DNA of 64,000 nucleotides, from positions 31,115,023 to 31,179,022 of the forward strand of contig CM062291.1 of the NCBI GenBank assembly GCA_031216915.1, read 5' to 3'. A program made the position numbers and the translations under genes. The stretch is from Pictodentalium vernedei (lineage: Eukaryota; Mollusca; Scaphopoda; Dentaliida; Dentaliidae). A model generated the notes under the pieces. The model was not told where the DNA came from, ran no database searches, and saw nothing but the letters and a program-made list of their open reading frames with translations. This document shows positions 11,330 through 22,889 of the stretch, one piece after another; position 1 is the first letter of the stretch, and the number at the start of each line of letters is the position of its first letter.

Positions 11330-11765
11330 TACTATATTATTGTGATAAACTGGGCATAAAAATAATAATAATAATAATAGCACTTTGGCTGGCGTAATAT
11401 TAATAAAATAAAAATAACTCTAGCCAGTTGGCTGATTTGCTGAAAGTTCTCAGGAAATAACAATAATGATAAATAATAATTAATAACACTGTCTGACATA
11501 ATAATAATAATAATAATAATTAATAATTTACAACACTGGTCGGTCACTGATTTGTTGAAAGTTCTCAGGTAATAATAATAATATTTAATAACACTAGCTG
11601 GCATAATAATGATATTAATATTAATAATAATAATAATAACCCTTTGGCCGTCCACTGATTTGTTGAAAGTTCTCATGTAATAATAATGATAAAAAATAAT
11701 AATAATTTATAACACTGGCCGTCATAATAATAATGCCACTGATTGGCTGCTGATTTGTTGAAAGT
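11330..11765. repeat. Tandem array of 95-115 bp units with ATT/TAA microsatellite
   Basis: TGAAAGTTCTC recurs at 11441, 11556, 11664 and 11759, separated by ACACTGGCCGTC-like segments and variable (TAA)n. The tyrosine/isoleucine-rich frame on the minus strand comes from the microsatellite. Confidence 0.85.
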
Positions 11766-11786
11766 TCTCGGGTGAGAAGGCCTTGA

Positions 11787-12043
11787 TTAACTCTTGAGTC
11801 TTGAAATCACCAAGTGTAATCAAAATATTTTTCTTCAAATATAGTCATGGCTGCTCACAGCAGCCATGACTATATTTGATGAAAAATTAATTTAAATTTA
11901 ATATCTAGAAATCATTGATCAAAACGTTAGTTCAATTTACAGGGGGGAAATTGCATTAAATGTGCCTAGGTTATACTTATTTTATTGAAAAGAGACTTCC
12001 TGTCCTGGGCAGGGATATCTACCGGCGATATGCAAGGAGTTAA
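11787..12043 (+). mobile_element. TTAA hairpin family G, copy 2
   Basis: TTAACTCTTGAG to GCAAGGAGTTAA. The hairpin ATAGTCATGGCTGCT lies in the left part. Shares CAATTTACAGG and TTATACTTATTT with copy 1. Confidence 0.85.
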
Positions 12044-12152
12044 TTCTTTACTCCCAAATGCCCCCCTATCCCCATGCCTCTCCTCTCCTCTTAACACATG
12101 GAGCTCTCTCAAAAAAGTTATGATTATTTAAAAGCCCATATTGGATGATCTG

Positions 12153-12160
12153 TAGCCAAA
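12153..12160. repeat. 8-bp target-site duplication, left
   Basis: TAGCCAAA here against TGGCCAAA at 13883-13890, directly flanking element H. Confidence 0.7.
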
Positions 12161-12611
12161 GGTTACGGGTCGTTTCGTACCTTTTCCCTTTCGTACTGGG
12201 TCGTTTCGTACTGAGTCGTTTCGTACCTAAAAAGGAACGAAACGACTCAAGGTAATTTTCACCTCTATTTTTCTAAATTTTTATTCGAAAATTTTAGGCA
12301 TAGTTTTTAACTTTAAAAAATTCAATACAGCATATAGATTTTTTAAAGAACATTATGCCTAAAACGGCAATTTCAGCGAAAACTTTAAATAATCAAAACT
12401 GTTCGCGGCGATCTGTTCATTCCATAACTTATTCGGCGAATATATATTGAAATTATATTGAAATTATTAGGTGTGTACTTAAAAATTTCGATAGGTCTAT
12501 ATTTTAGGGTAATTTTTAATTATATATTTCTAAACTTCATTTATGTAACTGACTTGTAAGAAGAATAGGGTGAATATACGAACTGTCCTGTGAATAACTC
12601 CAGCTCGTTCC

Positions 12612-12708
12612 ACTGGGAACGGGAAGATTCGGCCTCGGGCAGATTCGGCCTCGGGAAGATTCGGCCCGGGAAGATTCGGCCTGGGAAGATTCGGCCTCGG
12701 GAGAGATG
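12612..12708. repeat. Minisatellite of 14-16 bp units
   Basis: Five to six copies of GGGAAGATTCGGCCTC with length variation. Short, GC-rich, inside element H. Confidence 0.9.
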
Positions 12709-12881
12709 GAATGATACCAAGTGTTATGGAGCGAGTAGAAAGGGGATTAGTGAGTAAAAAGGGATTATTTCATGAGTGACAGCAGGGAAAATGTAAGTAT
12801 TCACAAGGTGTGAATACTTAGATTTTCCTTGTAGTGACGAATGAGATTCATGGTGCTATCTTTCTCCTTTATCGCCCAAGT

Positions 12882-12902
12882 GCCCCCCCCCCCCCCCCAC
12901 CC
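12882..12902. repeat. poly-C tract
   Basis: About 20 C; it makes the proline run in the open frame at 12834-13028, which is therefore not a gene. Confidence 0.85.
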
Positions 12903-13316
12903 CTTTGTATCTCCCACTGCAGTTTTCCGTTGTTGATGATTCCAACACTAGGCGTCATTTCTTGGGATGGTCAACATCGAAAGCTCACCAAGAAAGATTA
13001 TCAAGAAAACGAAAATCGACACTGTTAAACAAAATGAACTTATTTATTTTCCTACAACTAACTTCAGCTTGTAGTGTATCCTTCAGCTTATTTCAGCTGG
13101 ACAGTATTTGAGAAACACTGTTGTTGTAAAATTTCGCAAGTGCTATTTCGTTGTTTATTTCTTTTTGTGAAAATTGAAAAAAATGGTGAAACTCGGTTGA
13201 AATAAAAACATGTATTCACATCGTTCATTTGTTTCTTCTTCTACAGCCCAAAATTACTTCATTTATGTCATCATTGGAGGTTTTACTTTTAAAATTGTTT
13301 CTAAGTTCTGCGTGTG

Positions 13317-13374
13317 TATTTAACTTGTGAAGAATTGAGCGTAGCGCCACAATTCTTCACAAGTTAAATAAACA
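13317..13374. repeat. Hairpin TTTAACTTGTGAAGAATTG
   Basis: TTTAACTTGTGAAGAATTG at 13319 is followed after GAGCGTAGCGC by its near-complement ending CTTCACAAGTTAAATA. Single copy in the window. Confidence 0.8.
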
Positions 13375-13437
13375 TCAAACGATTTCAAAAGCCAGTTACC
13401 AAGCTTAGGATAGTCCATATGCATCGTCCCCAGAAGA

Positions 13438-13670
13438 CTTTAAACACCCATGATGATTACATGCGCACCATCGACGTGCAGTACGCCTTAGTACACAGCG
13501 TCATCGTGCCCCCATGTGGGTAATTGGGGTTAAGTGCCTTGCCCAAGGACACAACGTGGGAGCGCGAATCAGTCACTGAAATGGTCACCCATCCAGCTAC
13601 TAACCGCGCTCGACGTTGCTTAACTTCGGTGATCTGACGAGAACCGATTACCGCGACGCCACCTCGCCCC
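13438..13670 (-). mobile_element. SINE with 5S rRNA-derived head (3'-truncated)
   Basis: On the minus strand, 13670 to about 13582 reads like the promoter half of 5S rRNA: TCTCGTCAGATCACCGAAG, GTTAAGCAACGTCGAGCG, GGATGGGTGACC. The common SINE body follows (GTGTCCTTGGGCAAGGCA, GGGGGCACGATGACGCTG). It lies within element H. Confidence 0.85.
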
Positions 13671-13890
13671 CTATTCCTTTTTAGTTGTCATTTAGGTCCG
13701 CTCGCTTCTTCCCTCAAAAACTGAGTCGTTTCGTCCCCCTTTTTATGTGAGTCGATTCGTTCCTTTTTATTTAGGTGAGTCGTTTCGTACCTAAAGGGGT
13801 ACGAAACGACCCAGTACGAAAAGGTAAAGGTACGAAACGACCCGGGGGACGAAAGGGAAAAGGAACGAAACGACCCGTCACCTGGCCAAA

Positions 13891-14520
13891 TAGGTTTTGA
13901 AACATTGGGAATTCAGTGGTTACCAGAGTAATTAATTGATAACTCTCATAAATTTCTGTTCAATTCATAGAAGTTTACTCCATAACCGGAATGCAATTAA
14001 CAAAGTATATTAACAGGGTTATTCTTTTAAGAGATATCTGTTTATGCTAATGGTAATGATGACAATGTGAAACATTCATGCAGTGCTGCAAGATACAGAA
14101 CAGTCTTCACAAAAGCAGTCTTTTTTGCCATAGTTTTTGGGGTGTTTTTTATGTGTGTTAAGTTTAATAGATAAAAAAGGTTCAAAAACTTCAGCAAACT
14201 GCATCTCATAACAATGTTTTTTAATTGAAATCTCTTTGTCTGACAATAAGCCATGGTTCAGTTATAAATAACAAAGAACATACAACACTTCTCTCTGTAC
14301 CTTTTGTCTCTACAACAAGACTTTGTGTTCACCAAATACAGCGCAAACACTCAGTTGGCTATCTTTGTAAAAAGACTCACTTGTGACACTAAACATGAAT
14401 TTTTCACAAAAAAATGGCATTGCGAACAAAGTTGAAAAAGCATGTTCAAAAAAAGAGATGTTTTTTATTAATTCTGAAAAGTTAAAATCATTTCTGGTAC
14501 AATTTGCCTTCTTGTATGTA
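13891..14520. other. Unannotated stretch
   Basis: The minus-strand frame 14042-14254 has no recognisable motif. No repeat identified. Confidence 0.45.
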
Positions 14521-14936
14521 TTTTCGTTGTCATAATTTCCTCTGTATAATGTCTAGACGATAATGTTGTATTTTGGTCGGGTTCAATCAACCATGATGGC
14601 AAAAGGACACATTAACTAGATTCCTTTAGCACAGTCAACAGTTTCCATTTATGAAGGAATTTAACTGCAATTTGTAGGATAACTCAGTATAATGTCTAGA
14701 TGAGAATGTCCTATTTGGGCCATTATCGATGAGCCGTGATGGCCGAACAGGCACGTGACCTAGATTTGTTTAGCACAGTCTACAGTTCATATTTATGAAG
14801 CGATTTCATTGTAACTTGGAAGGATAACTCGGTATGATGTCTAGATGAGACTCCCATTTTGGTCATGATCGGTTAGCCGTTACCGCCACCTGGTCACATG
14901 ACCTAGATTCCTTCAGCACTGTCTACAGGTTGTTTT
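14521..14936 (+). repeat. 144-bp tandem array, left part (split by family A copy 2)
   Basis: ATGTCTAGATGAGA-like anchors at 14551, 14694 and 14839. Each unit also has TTTAGCACAGTCTACAGTT and TTATGAAGCGATTTCATTG. The array resumes at 19519. Confidence 0.88.
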
Positions 14937-15639
14937 TAGCTCACCTGAGCGAAGCTCAAGGGGAGCTTTACTAATCACTTTCCGTCCGTCGTCCGTCGTC
15001 GTCGTCGTCCGGCGTTAACTTTACATTATCGACTTCTCCTCCTAAACCACTAGCCCAATTTTATTCAAATGTTGGCTAAATGTTTATTACCTAATGCCAA
15101 TTCAGATTTGTTCAAATGAAGTTGCCCCTCCTCCTGGGTGGTGCCACGCCCCCAAGGGGCACCAAAATCTTTGTAAATCTTCTTCTCATGAACCAGCAGT
15201 AGCAGAGACTTGATATTTGGTGTGCAGCTTCCTTTTGAGGTGTAGACTCAGATTTGTTCAAGAGAAGTTTGTGGGGCTATACTTGGCGTCGATATGGGAG
15301 GGGCAAAATTTTTTGCCCCGCCCAAAATTTCTATTTTCCAAACCGAGAGGCTGATTTGAACCAAATTTTATGTGAGGGCTTATTGGGTCATGAGTACTTG
15401 ATTTATGCAAAAAAAAATTTTCCCGCAGCCCCGTGGGAACCGCAGGAGCTAAAAATAGAAAAAAATTAAAACGCCCATATCTCCAAAACTGCACGGCACC
15501 GAGAATTTTTATTTGGTGTGCAGCTTCCTTAGGACCAACAGAAAGGATTGGTAAAAAAAAATTGCCATCGGTTTTATCATAGGGTACAGTTTCGGGACTT
15601 TGAAAAAGTGCTGAGTCAACACTTTTTAACACTGTAGGC

Positions 15640-18067
15640 AATGGGAAAAACATTAAAAAATCTTCTTCTCCAGATCCAGCAGGCAGAATCTTTTGATATT
15701 TGGTATGCAACATTGTAGGGTGGATCTGATTCAAGTTTGTTCAAATCGGCCCCCTGGGTTCATATTTGGGCTCAGTATAGGAGCCCGATTTCGAACTTAG
15801 TGCATTTCAGGCAAATTTCTTAAAAAATCTTCTTCTCCAGATCCAGCAGGCAGAACCTTTTGATATTTTGTATGCAACATTGTGGGGTTGATCTGATTCA
15901 AGTTTGTTCAAATCGGCCCCCTGGGTTTATATTTGGGCTCAGTATAGGAGCCCAAATTTGAACTTACTGCATTTCAGGCAAATTTCTTTGAAAATCTTCT
16001 TCTCCAGATTCTGCAGGCAGAATCTTTTGATATTTGGTATGCAACATTGTAGGGTGGATCTGATTCAAGTTTGTTCAAATCGGCTCCCTAGATTCATATT
16101 TGGGCTCACTATAGGAGCTCGAATTCGAATTTAGTGCATTTCAGGCAAATTTCTTAAAAAATCTTCTTCTCCAGATCCAGCAGGCAGAATCTTTTGATAT
16201 TTGGTATGCAACGTTGCGGGGTAGATCTGATTTAAGTTTGTTCAAATCAGCCCCCTGGATTCATATTTGGGCTTACTATAGAAGCCCGAATTCGAACTTA
16301 GTGCATTTCAGGCAAATTTCTTAAAAAATCTTCTTCTCCAGATCCAGCAGGCAGAATCTTTTCATATTTGGTAAGCAACATTGTGGGGTGGATCTGATTC
16401 AAGATTGTTCAAATCGGCCCCCTGGGTTAATATTTGGGCTCAGTATAGGAGCCCGATTTCGAACTTAGTGCATTTCAGGCAAATTTCTTAAAAAATCTTC
16501 TTCTCCAGATCCAGCAGGCAGAATCTTTTGATATTTGGTATGCAACATTGTAGGGTGGATCTGATTCAAGTTTTTTCAAATCAGCCCCCTGGGTTCATAT
16601 TTGGGCTCAGTATAGGAGCCCGATTTCGAACTTAGTGCATTTAGGCAAATTTCTTAAAAAATCTTCTTCTCCAGATCCAGAAGGCAGAATCTTTTGATAT
16701 TTGGTATGCAACATTGTGGGGTGGATCTGATTCAAGTTTGTTCAAATCGGCTTCCTAGATTCATATTTGGGCTCACTATAGAAGCTCGAATTTGAACTTA
16801 GTGCATTTCAGGCAAATTTCTTAAAAAATCTTCTTCTCCAGATCCAGCAGGCAGAATCTTTTCATATTTGGTAAGCAACATTGTGGGGTCGATCTGATTC
16901 AAGTTTGTTCAAATCGGCCCCCTGGGTTTATATTTGGGCTCAGTATAGGAGCCCAAACTTGAACTTAGTGCATTTCAAGCAAATTTATTAAAAAATCTTC
17001 TTCTCCAGATCCAGCAGGCAGAATCTTTTGATATTTGGTATGCAACATTGTGGGGTGGATCTGATTCAAGTTTGTTCAAATCGGCTTCCTAGATTCATAT
17101 TTGGGCTCACTATAGAAGCTCGAATTCGAACTTAGTGCATTTCAGGCAAATTTCTTAAAAAATTTTCTTCTCCAGATCCAGCAGGCAGAATCTTTTGATA
17201 TTTGGTATGCAACATTGTGGGATGGATCTGATGCAAATTTGTTTAAATCGGCTCCCTAGATTCATATTTGGGCTTACTATAGAAGGTCGAATTCGAACTT
17301 AGTGCATTTCAGGCAAATTTCTTAAAAAATCATCTTCTCCAGATCCAGCAGGCAGAATCTTTTGATATTTGGTATGCAACATTGCGGGGTGGATCTGATT
17401 CAAGTTTGTTCAAATCGGCCCCCTGGATTCATATTTGGGCTCACTATAGAAGCTCGAATTCAAACTTAGTGCATTTCGGGCAAATTTCTTCAAAAATCTT
17501 CTTCTCCAGATCCAGTAGGCAGAATCTTTTGATATTTGGTATGCAACATTGCGGGGTGGATCTGATTCAAGTTTGTTCAAATCGGCCCCCTGGATTCATA
17601 TTTGGGCTTAATATAGAAGCCCGAATTCGGGCTTAGTGCATTTCGGGCAAATTTATTAAAAAATCTTTTTCTCCAGATCCAGCAGGCAGAATCTTTTGAT
17701 ATTTGGTATGCAACATTGTGGGGTGGATCTGATTCAAGTTTGTTCAAATCGGCTTCCTAGTTTCATATTTGGGCTCAGTATAGAAGCTCGAATTCGAACT
17801 TAGTGCATATCAGGCAAATTTCTTAAAAAATCTTCTTCTCCAGATCCAGCTTCAGAATCTTTTCATATTTGGTAAGCAACATTGTGGGGTGGATCTGATT
17901 CAAGTTTGTTCAAATCGTCCCCCTTGGTTTATATTTGGGCTCCGTATAGGAGCCCAAATTTTAACTTAGTGCATTTAAGGCATATTTCTTAAAATATCTT
18001 CTTCTCCAGATCCAGCAGGCAGAATCTTTTGATATTTGGTATGCAACATTGTGGGGTGGATCTGATT
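15640..18067 (+). repeat. 167-bp tandem array in family A copy 2
   Basis: The GGGTTCATATTTGGGCT-type anchor recurs at 15756, 15923, 16090, 16257, 16424, 16591, 16757, 16924, 17091, 17258, 17425, 17592, 17759 and 17926: fourteen units, exactly 167 bp apart apart from one 166. Units share the plan of copy 1 but are clearly diverged from it. Confidence 0.95.
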
Positions 18068-18827
18068 GTGATTCATGAACGTATTTATTTGTAAAGTTGA
18101 TAGAATCTTAGACAAAATTTGCAGAAAAGATCTACTATAGAAGGGGTGGTATCCAGGGTGAACCGTTTACCCAAATCTAGCAGTACTAATGCATTATTCA
18201 CACAAATCTCCGTTCAAATTTTATGGCCCCTCATTGGAACACACGCATTCAGCTCATTTCAACAAAGGTCATATGCCATGTTTTCGAGACAAAAGAATAA
18301 AAATTTTAGTTATTCATGAAATTTTTAGGCAACTGTTGTCTGTTATTCACACTGCTTCATGAAATTTCAGTACTTTTAGAAGTTACCTCAGTAATCAAGG
18401 GTTAATTCCCCTTAATTAAATGTCGCCTCTAAAAAACAACCACTTTGCATATCTTACCTTTTTACCAGCATAACTGCCAAAACTTGTCAGCATTCTTCGC
18501 AAAAATCGCTATTCAAATTTTAATTTTTGTCTCTTAAACATACATGTACTTATCGCTTGTAAATACCCCATTGGAATGAGCTTTTTGAGCTCATTCCAAT
18601 GAGAGGTCGCACACCATGCTTTTTGAGTCAAAAAAGCAATTTTTTTTAGTTATTCCAGAATTTCGTACGTAAAACACAGCTTTATGACTTCACATTAAAA
18701 TGAGCTCTCTAAGCTTGTTCCAATCAACATTCACGCACTATGTCTTTCACACAAAAAATAAAATTTTCCATTTATTCAGGAATTTTGTTTGCAAGAACAC
18801 TCTTACCCCCCCCCCCCCACCCCCCAC

Positions 18828-18862
<35 letters not shown>

Positions 18863-19460
18863 CACACAAACACAGACACACACATCTAAAAGTTCGTCAG
18901 CAAAAAAACAGTTACTTCAATTTTTAAATGCATTATAGGAACAACTTGCCTAATCAAATTTAAATACTTTTGCATCATTCTGTATCTAGAACAAACCATT
19001 TACCATATCTTTACGCAAAATTCTCTAGCATCATTCACAAAAAAACACCATTATTTATATGTTCACATTTTTGTCTCAAAAATATACCTGATCTTCCCAT
19101 ACCCCTATTGAAATAAGCTATTTGAGCTAGTTCCAATGATGATAAAAAAAACTAATATTTTGGAAAATTTGTGAAAATTTTTGTTTTCTTGCATGCAAAT
19201 ATATACATGTAGCACATGGAAGATATCCACAGTTGGGGAGAGATGTCCAAGGCTATCTCTTCACATTCCTTGTTTGTGCTTCATGCTAAACCAGTTTGTC
19301 TGCAGAGATAAATTTGCTTTATTAAAAATCATTGGAGATTGTCCACACACCAATGATTTTAAATAAAACTAATTTTAGGTAACAAATGTTGAACTTCAAA
19401 CAAAATCTATCACTCAACCAGTTAATGTTGATGAAGCATGACATGGTGAAGGTGACCTAA
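18068..19460. repeat. Decayed internal region with beta-like hairpin remnants
   Basis: Contains several degraded TTAA-MITE remnants, such as the hairpin CATTGGAATGAGCTTTTTGAG at 18570-18605 and weaker ones near 18225, 18700 and 19100. The poly-C/(CA)n tract is at 18808-18882. Intact MITE termini are absent. Confidence 0.6.
18808..18882. repeat. poly-C plus (CA)n microsatellite
   Basis: C tract followed by about 30 CA units with single interruptions; it creates the Pro/Thr/His-rich frame at 18700-18927. Confidence 0.95.
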
Positions 19461-19519
19461 AATACTTCTTAGAGTCACTTTGTCAGGTGAGCGATTAAGG
19501 CCACGTGGGGCCTCTTGTT

Positions 19520-19740
19520 ATAAAGGGATTTCATTGTATCTTGGTAGGATAACTTGCTATGATATCTAGATGAGACTCTCCTTTTTGGTCATGATCGGTC
19601 AACTGCCGAACCGTTACATGCCCTAGGTTCCTTTAGAAAAGTGTACGAGTTATATTTATGAAGGGATTTCATTATAACTTGGTAGGATGACTCATTTTGG
19701 AATGATTTTACTGTAACTTGGTAACTTTCGTTGACATACA
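19520..19740 (+). repeat. 144-bp tandem array, right part
   Basis: Resumes with TATAAAGGGATTTCATTG and GATATCTAGATGAGACTC, matching the units at 14521-14936. Confidence 0.85.
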
Positions 19741-19937
19741 TTAACTGTGAGGGCCACATTAACCCTGACCTCAGTTCTTTAGTACAGTCTACACCTCAAA
19801 TTATTCTTATTGAAAACATAGCATATAAGGAACAGAAATTAACATATTCTCAATTATCACAATGCTTGTCTTTATTTCATAATCCTTTCATAAAAATTGA
19901 ACATTATCCTTTTCATCAATCACGACACACAGTCAAA
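19741..19937. other. Unannotated stretch
   Basis: An open frame runs through it at 19731-19982 but shows no domain and continues into the MITE; not called. Confidence 0.4.
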
Positions 19938-20383
19938 TTAACGTACAGTGTCATAGGCACTTTCATTTGTCTCAAAACATAGTTTATGACCAGGCCTGAA
20001 AATAAGGCATCTGACATTTGCCAAATGAGGTCCCCAGAGGGTGAATTTGATCATGCTATCCCGTACAGTGGGCCAATTTATCCTCTGGGTACCTTGTTCT
20101 GTTTGGTTTTGAGACCCGGATTCAGATTGAGGTTCACAGAGGGTAAATTTATTGATGCTACCCTGCTGTGCAGGGTAGCATCACTAAACTCACCCTCTGG
20201 GGACCTCATTTTGCAGATGTCAGTCTGCTTATTTTCAGACTTGCTTATGACTGCATTGGAACGAGCTTGTTGAGCTCATTCCAAATAGGGGTCATAAGCT
20301 GTGTTTTTTAAACTATTAATCAGTTATTTGGGATTTTTTTTTTTGCAAGTGTTGTGAGCCTTTCATGTTAGGTAAAGGGTTAA
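19938..20383. mobile_element. TTAA beta MITE interrupted by a hAT MITE
   Basis: The left half 19938-19990 ends GTCTCAAAACATAGTTTATGAC. The right half 20244-20383 starts CTTATGACTGCATTGGAACG and ends ATGTTAGGTAAAGGGTTAA. The two halves form the beta hairpin once the insert is ignored. Confidence 0.85.
19991..20243 (-). mobile_element. hAT MITE, copy 1 (253 bp)
   Basis: Begins CAGGCCTGAAAATAAG and ends CTTATTTTCAGACTTG. Flanked by TTTATGAC and CTTATGAC, an 8-bp target duplication with one change. An internal hairpin GATGCTACCCTGC/GCAGGGTAGCATC lies off centre. 8-bp duplication plus CAGGCCTG-like ends indicate hAT. Confidence 0.9.
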
Positions 20384-20920
20384 AATGATAAAAAATTGTC
20401 AGGGAAAAACCCACCTCTGGGTGTTTTAGTCAGAACGGGTATAGCATAATAGTTGCCATTCCCAAATAGCGAACAGGACAAGTGCCCTCTTTTGTCGTCG
20501 TTCTATGGAAGCCCATTTCTGCTTCAGATGTCTGTATTTTAATATTAGTATGTAGAAGGTTAATATGAAACTACTCAACTATATAATATCCCTTGACTAA
20601 TTGACTGAATAAACAAAGCAGGTCATAACGTGCATGAAATTGTCAGCTTTTGTTGTTAAATTTTATATAAATCAATTGATAAGTATACCTTGCTATCGAA
20701 TGTCTTTTTTTCATGATAATAAATGTGAACAACTTAACATAATCATACAATATGCATATAATAATGTTTAACTTGGAGCTACAAACATTCATTGAGTATT
20801 GATACTTGTTATATTGGAGTTCTTCATGTAAGGAAAAAATCTGTTTCGTCTATTTAACTTAAGTGTAAACCACCCACTGTAAACAATGTTATCTGTATTG
20901 GTAACTTATACAATAGTAAG
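20384..20920. other. Unannotated AT-rich stretch
   Basis: No exon, RNA gene or shared repeat recognised. Confidence 0.5.
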
Positions 20921-20924
20921 TGGA

Positions 20925-21050
20925 GCAGTGCTTGTTTACTATGGTAAATAAATTCTGTGTTACAGGTAAAATAGGGCCTGGTCACCGATGCATGGAGTGA
21001 AAGACCTCTAAAGGACATAGCTTTAGTACAAGAAATTGGCTAAATGTGAC
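20925..21050 (+). mobile_element. SINE-like family J, copy 2 (fragment)
   Basis: CAGTGCTTGTTTACTATGGT, GTAAAATAGGGCCTGGTCAC and GGAGTGAAAGACCTCTAAA match copy 1; the 3' tail is lost. Confidence 0.6.
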
Positions 21051-21094
21051 TTACCATACTGACCAGGGAATAAGCCCAGGGGTGCGTTGAGTAA

Positions 21095-21870
21095 AAGAAG
21101 GCAATTTCAACAAAATCATATCACATGCCTCCCCCCCCCCCATTGGAATGTACTCATTTAGCTCATTCCATTGAGGTGTCACATGATATAGTTTTATTGA
21201 AATTGTTTAAAACATTTGAAAAATGACAACTTACATGTATCAGCATGGCTGTCATTACAAAGTCAGAGACTGAGTTTATTTACAAGGAGGCACTTCTGTT
21301 GTACAGTGTCAATTGGCTTCTGTCTAAAGGCAAATTTCTTATCTGGCAGAGTGCTCAACTTTTAGGGGGGGGGGGGGGGCAAAATTGGTTTGCATACTGT
21401 CTTGACCCAGGAATAAACCCAAGGGTGCTTGAAGTAAAAGAGGGCAAAACTATATGGGTGGGCATATTTTTGAGAGGTCAGGCCAGCATGAGAATTTGGA
21501 TGCAAAGTTGTCATAAGGATAGGCGACTCGGTCAATCCCATAACAAAAGCTGCGTAACTCTTCACCAAACAAATCGGCTACATACACCAGCTTAAATTAA
21601 AACAATTTCAACAAAATCATATCATGTGACCCCACCTTGAAACGAGCTGATTGAGCTCGTTTCAAGGAGAGGTCATATGATAAGGTTTTGTTGAAACCTT
21701 TTGAAACATATGCAAAACATTTTAAAAAATTGATATCATGTGGTTGGGTAAGGGTTCTTCTTTGTTGTTACAACTTACATGTACCAACATGGCTGTTATC
21801 AAAGTTGTCATTACAAAGTCAGGGACTGGACCTATATACAAAGAGGGGCTTCTGAAACTGAAATCTGAAA
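21095..21870. repeat. Two degraded alpha MITEs within a segmental duplication
   Basis: Hairpins at 21135-21175 and 21635-21680 flanked by AATTTCAACAAAATCATATC are alpha MITE remnants. Both are followed by ACTTACATGTAYCARCATGG and TTACAAAGTCAGRGACTG, so a unit of about 0.5 kb is duplicated in tandem. A poly-G tract (21364-21379) sits between. Confidence 0.7.
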
Positions 21871-21981
21871 AGTTGGTAGGTGGGCTTATTTTGATTATGG
21901 GTTTATTCCCAGGTTAGTATGGTAATACTTGTGTTGTCATGCTATACACACAGATGCTGAAAGTGACCATAAACACCAATA

Positions 21982-22218
21982 ATGAGAGCGGCTCAGTGGT
22001 TACGACATTGAACTTCAAACCGAGAGGTCCACGGTTCACTCCCCGTTAGGGGTAACTGTGTTGTGTCCTTGGGCATAGCAATTAATCCCAATTGCCCATG
22101 TGGGGGCACAGTGGCACTGTGTTCTAAGGTGTAATGCACGTCAATGGTGCACCTGTCTTTAACCAGTGCTAACCCTGGTTGTTAAAAGTGTCATTAAACC
22201 CCAATAAATAAATAAATA
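21982..22218 (+). mobile_element. tRNA-derived SINE
   Basis: Head GCGGCTCAGTGGTTACGAC and ACGGTTCACTCC, then GTTGTGTCCTTGGGCATAG and GTGGGGGCACAGTGGCACTG. Ends AAACCCCAATAAATAAATAA. Shorter than the full-length copies because part of the body is missing. Confidence 0.85.
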
Positions 22219-22881
22219 ATCCAGTCCAGTAACCAGTCACTCTGAAATTGTAGTTAGTTATCAATATAGCCCTTGAATTGGTCACATTGCTTGCAAAAGT
22301 TGAGTGCAATATTTTCATTACCACTGACCGGGTTCTCACCTAGGTCCAAGAATCTAAAAAAAGACCTGATATTTGGTGTTTTTAAATTCAAGACCTAAAA
22401 AGTCCCAGAAAACTAGTATTTCATTAGGTTGGGCCTTGAAAGTTCTGGGAAGCTGGTCCAAAATTCAGGGGCACCATCATGCACTGTGTGATTTGTAATT
22501 TCCAGTTGTGGGTTTCATCTGTTATTGTTGAAAATTCTCAGTAACAGGGTACGTAAGTTTCCAATTCTTTTTTGACATGACTGGAATATACAAAATACCA
22601 GGCAAGTGTGTCTTTGCATTGTTTGAGTCAACAGGTAAGCCCTAAATTATATCGCAGGCATCAGGGAAACTTGACAAAGCCATATATAGCTAAAACACTG
22701 CAAAACATTGAAAAATTTTAAACTCCACATTATTGGGCACAATCACATCATTTGGGTAGAATTACATTGTTTGGGTACATAATTTACCATCGCTGTTTGG
22801 GCGAATACAAAGGCCTGGTGAATGAAAGCTGATGAAGTTTTTTTCCCTTGGTCTTGGTATTAACACACATGTTTTGGGTAT
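22219..22881. other. Unannotated stretch
   Basis: Nothing recognised in intron 1 here. Confidence 0.5.
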
Positions 22882-22889
22882 CTCATAAG

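Larger units (their letters stand above)
12161..13882. mobile_element. Element H: DNA transposon-like unit with arrayed terminal motifs
   Basis: Both ends are built from repeats of GGGTCGTTTCGTAC in inverted orientation: about four at 12166-12250 and about six at 13720-13880. The outermost bases are GGTTACGGG and CCCGTCACC. An 8-bp near-identical duplication flanks it, as in hAT or P-type transposons. The 1.5-kb interior contains a minisatellite, a poly-C tract, a hairpin and a SINE, and no recognisable transposase. Confidence 0.75.
14937..19519 (+). mobile_element. Helentron/pearl-like element, family A copy 2 (both ends present)
   Basis: The left end TAGCTCACCTGAGC forms a hairpin with GCTCAAGGGGAGCT around a GAA loop (14938-14970), followed by CCGTCCGTCGTCC repeats, a conserved head of about 500 bp and a 167-bp array. 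After 1.4 kb of decayed sequence comes the right end TTTGTCAGGTGAGCGATT, the stem GGCCACGTGGGGCC and CTCTTGTT. GCTCACCTGA is inverted at the two ends. The host 144-bp array continues on both sides without an evident duplication beyond a T/TA, as expected for Helentrons inserting at TT. Confidence 0.8.

Noticed and set aside
11332-11676. Tyr/Ile-rich membrane-like frame
   Set aside because: Translation of the (TAA)n microsatellite array.
13582-13670. 5S rRNA gene
   Set aside because: Only the promoter half matches; it is joined to a SINE body and is repeated at 34047-34135.
15258-15734. 158-codon minus-strand open frame
   Set aside because: Lies in the family A head, which is repeated at the window start and elsewhere without the frame being kept.
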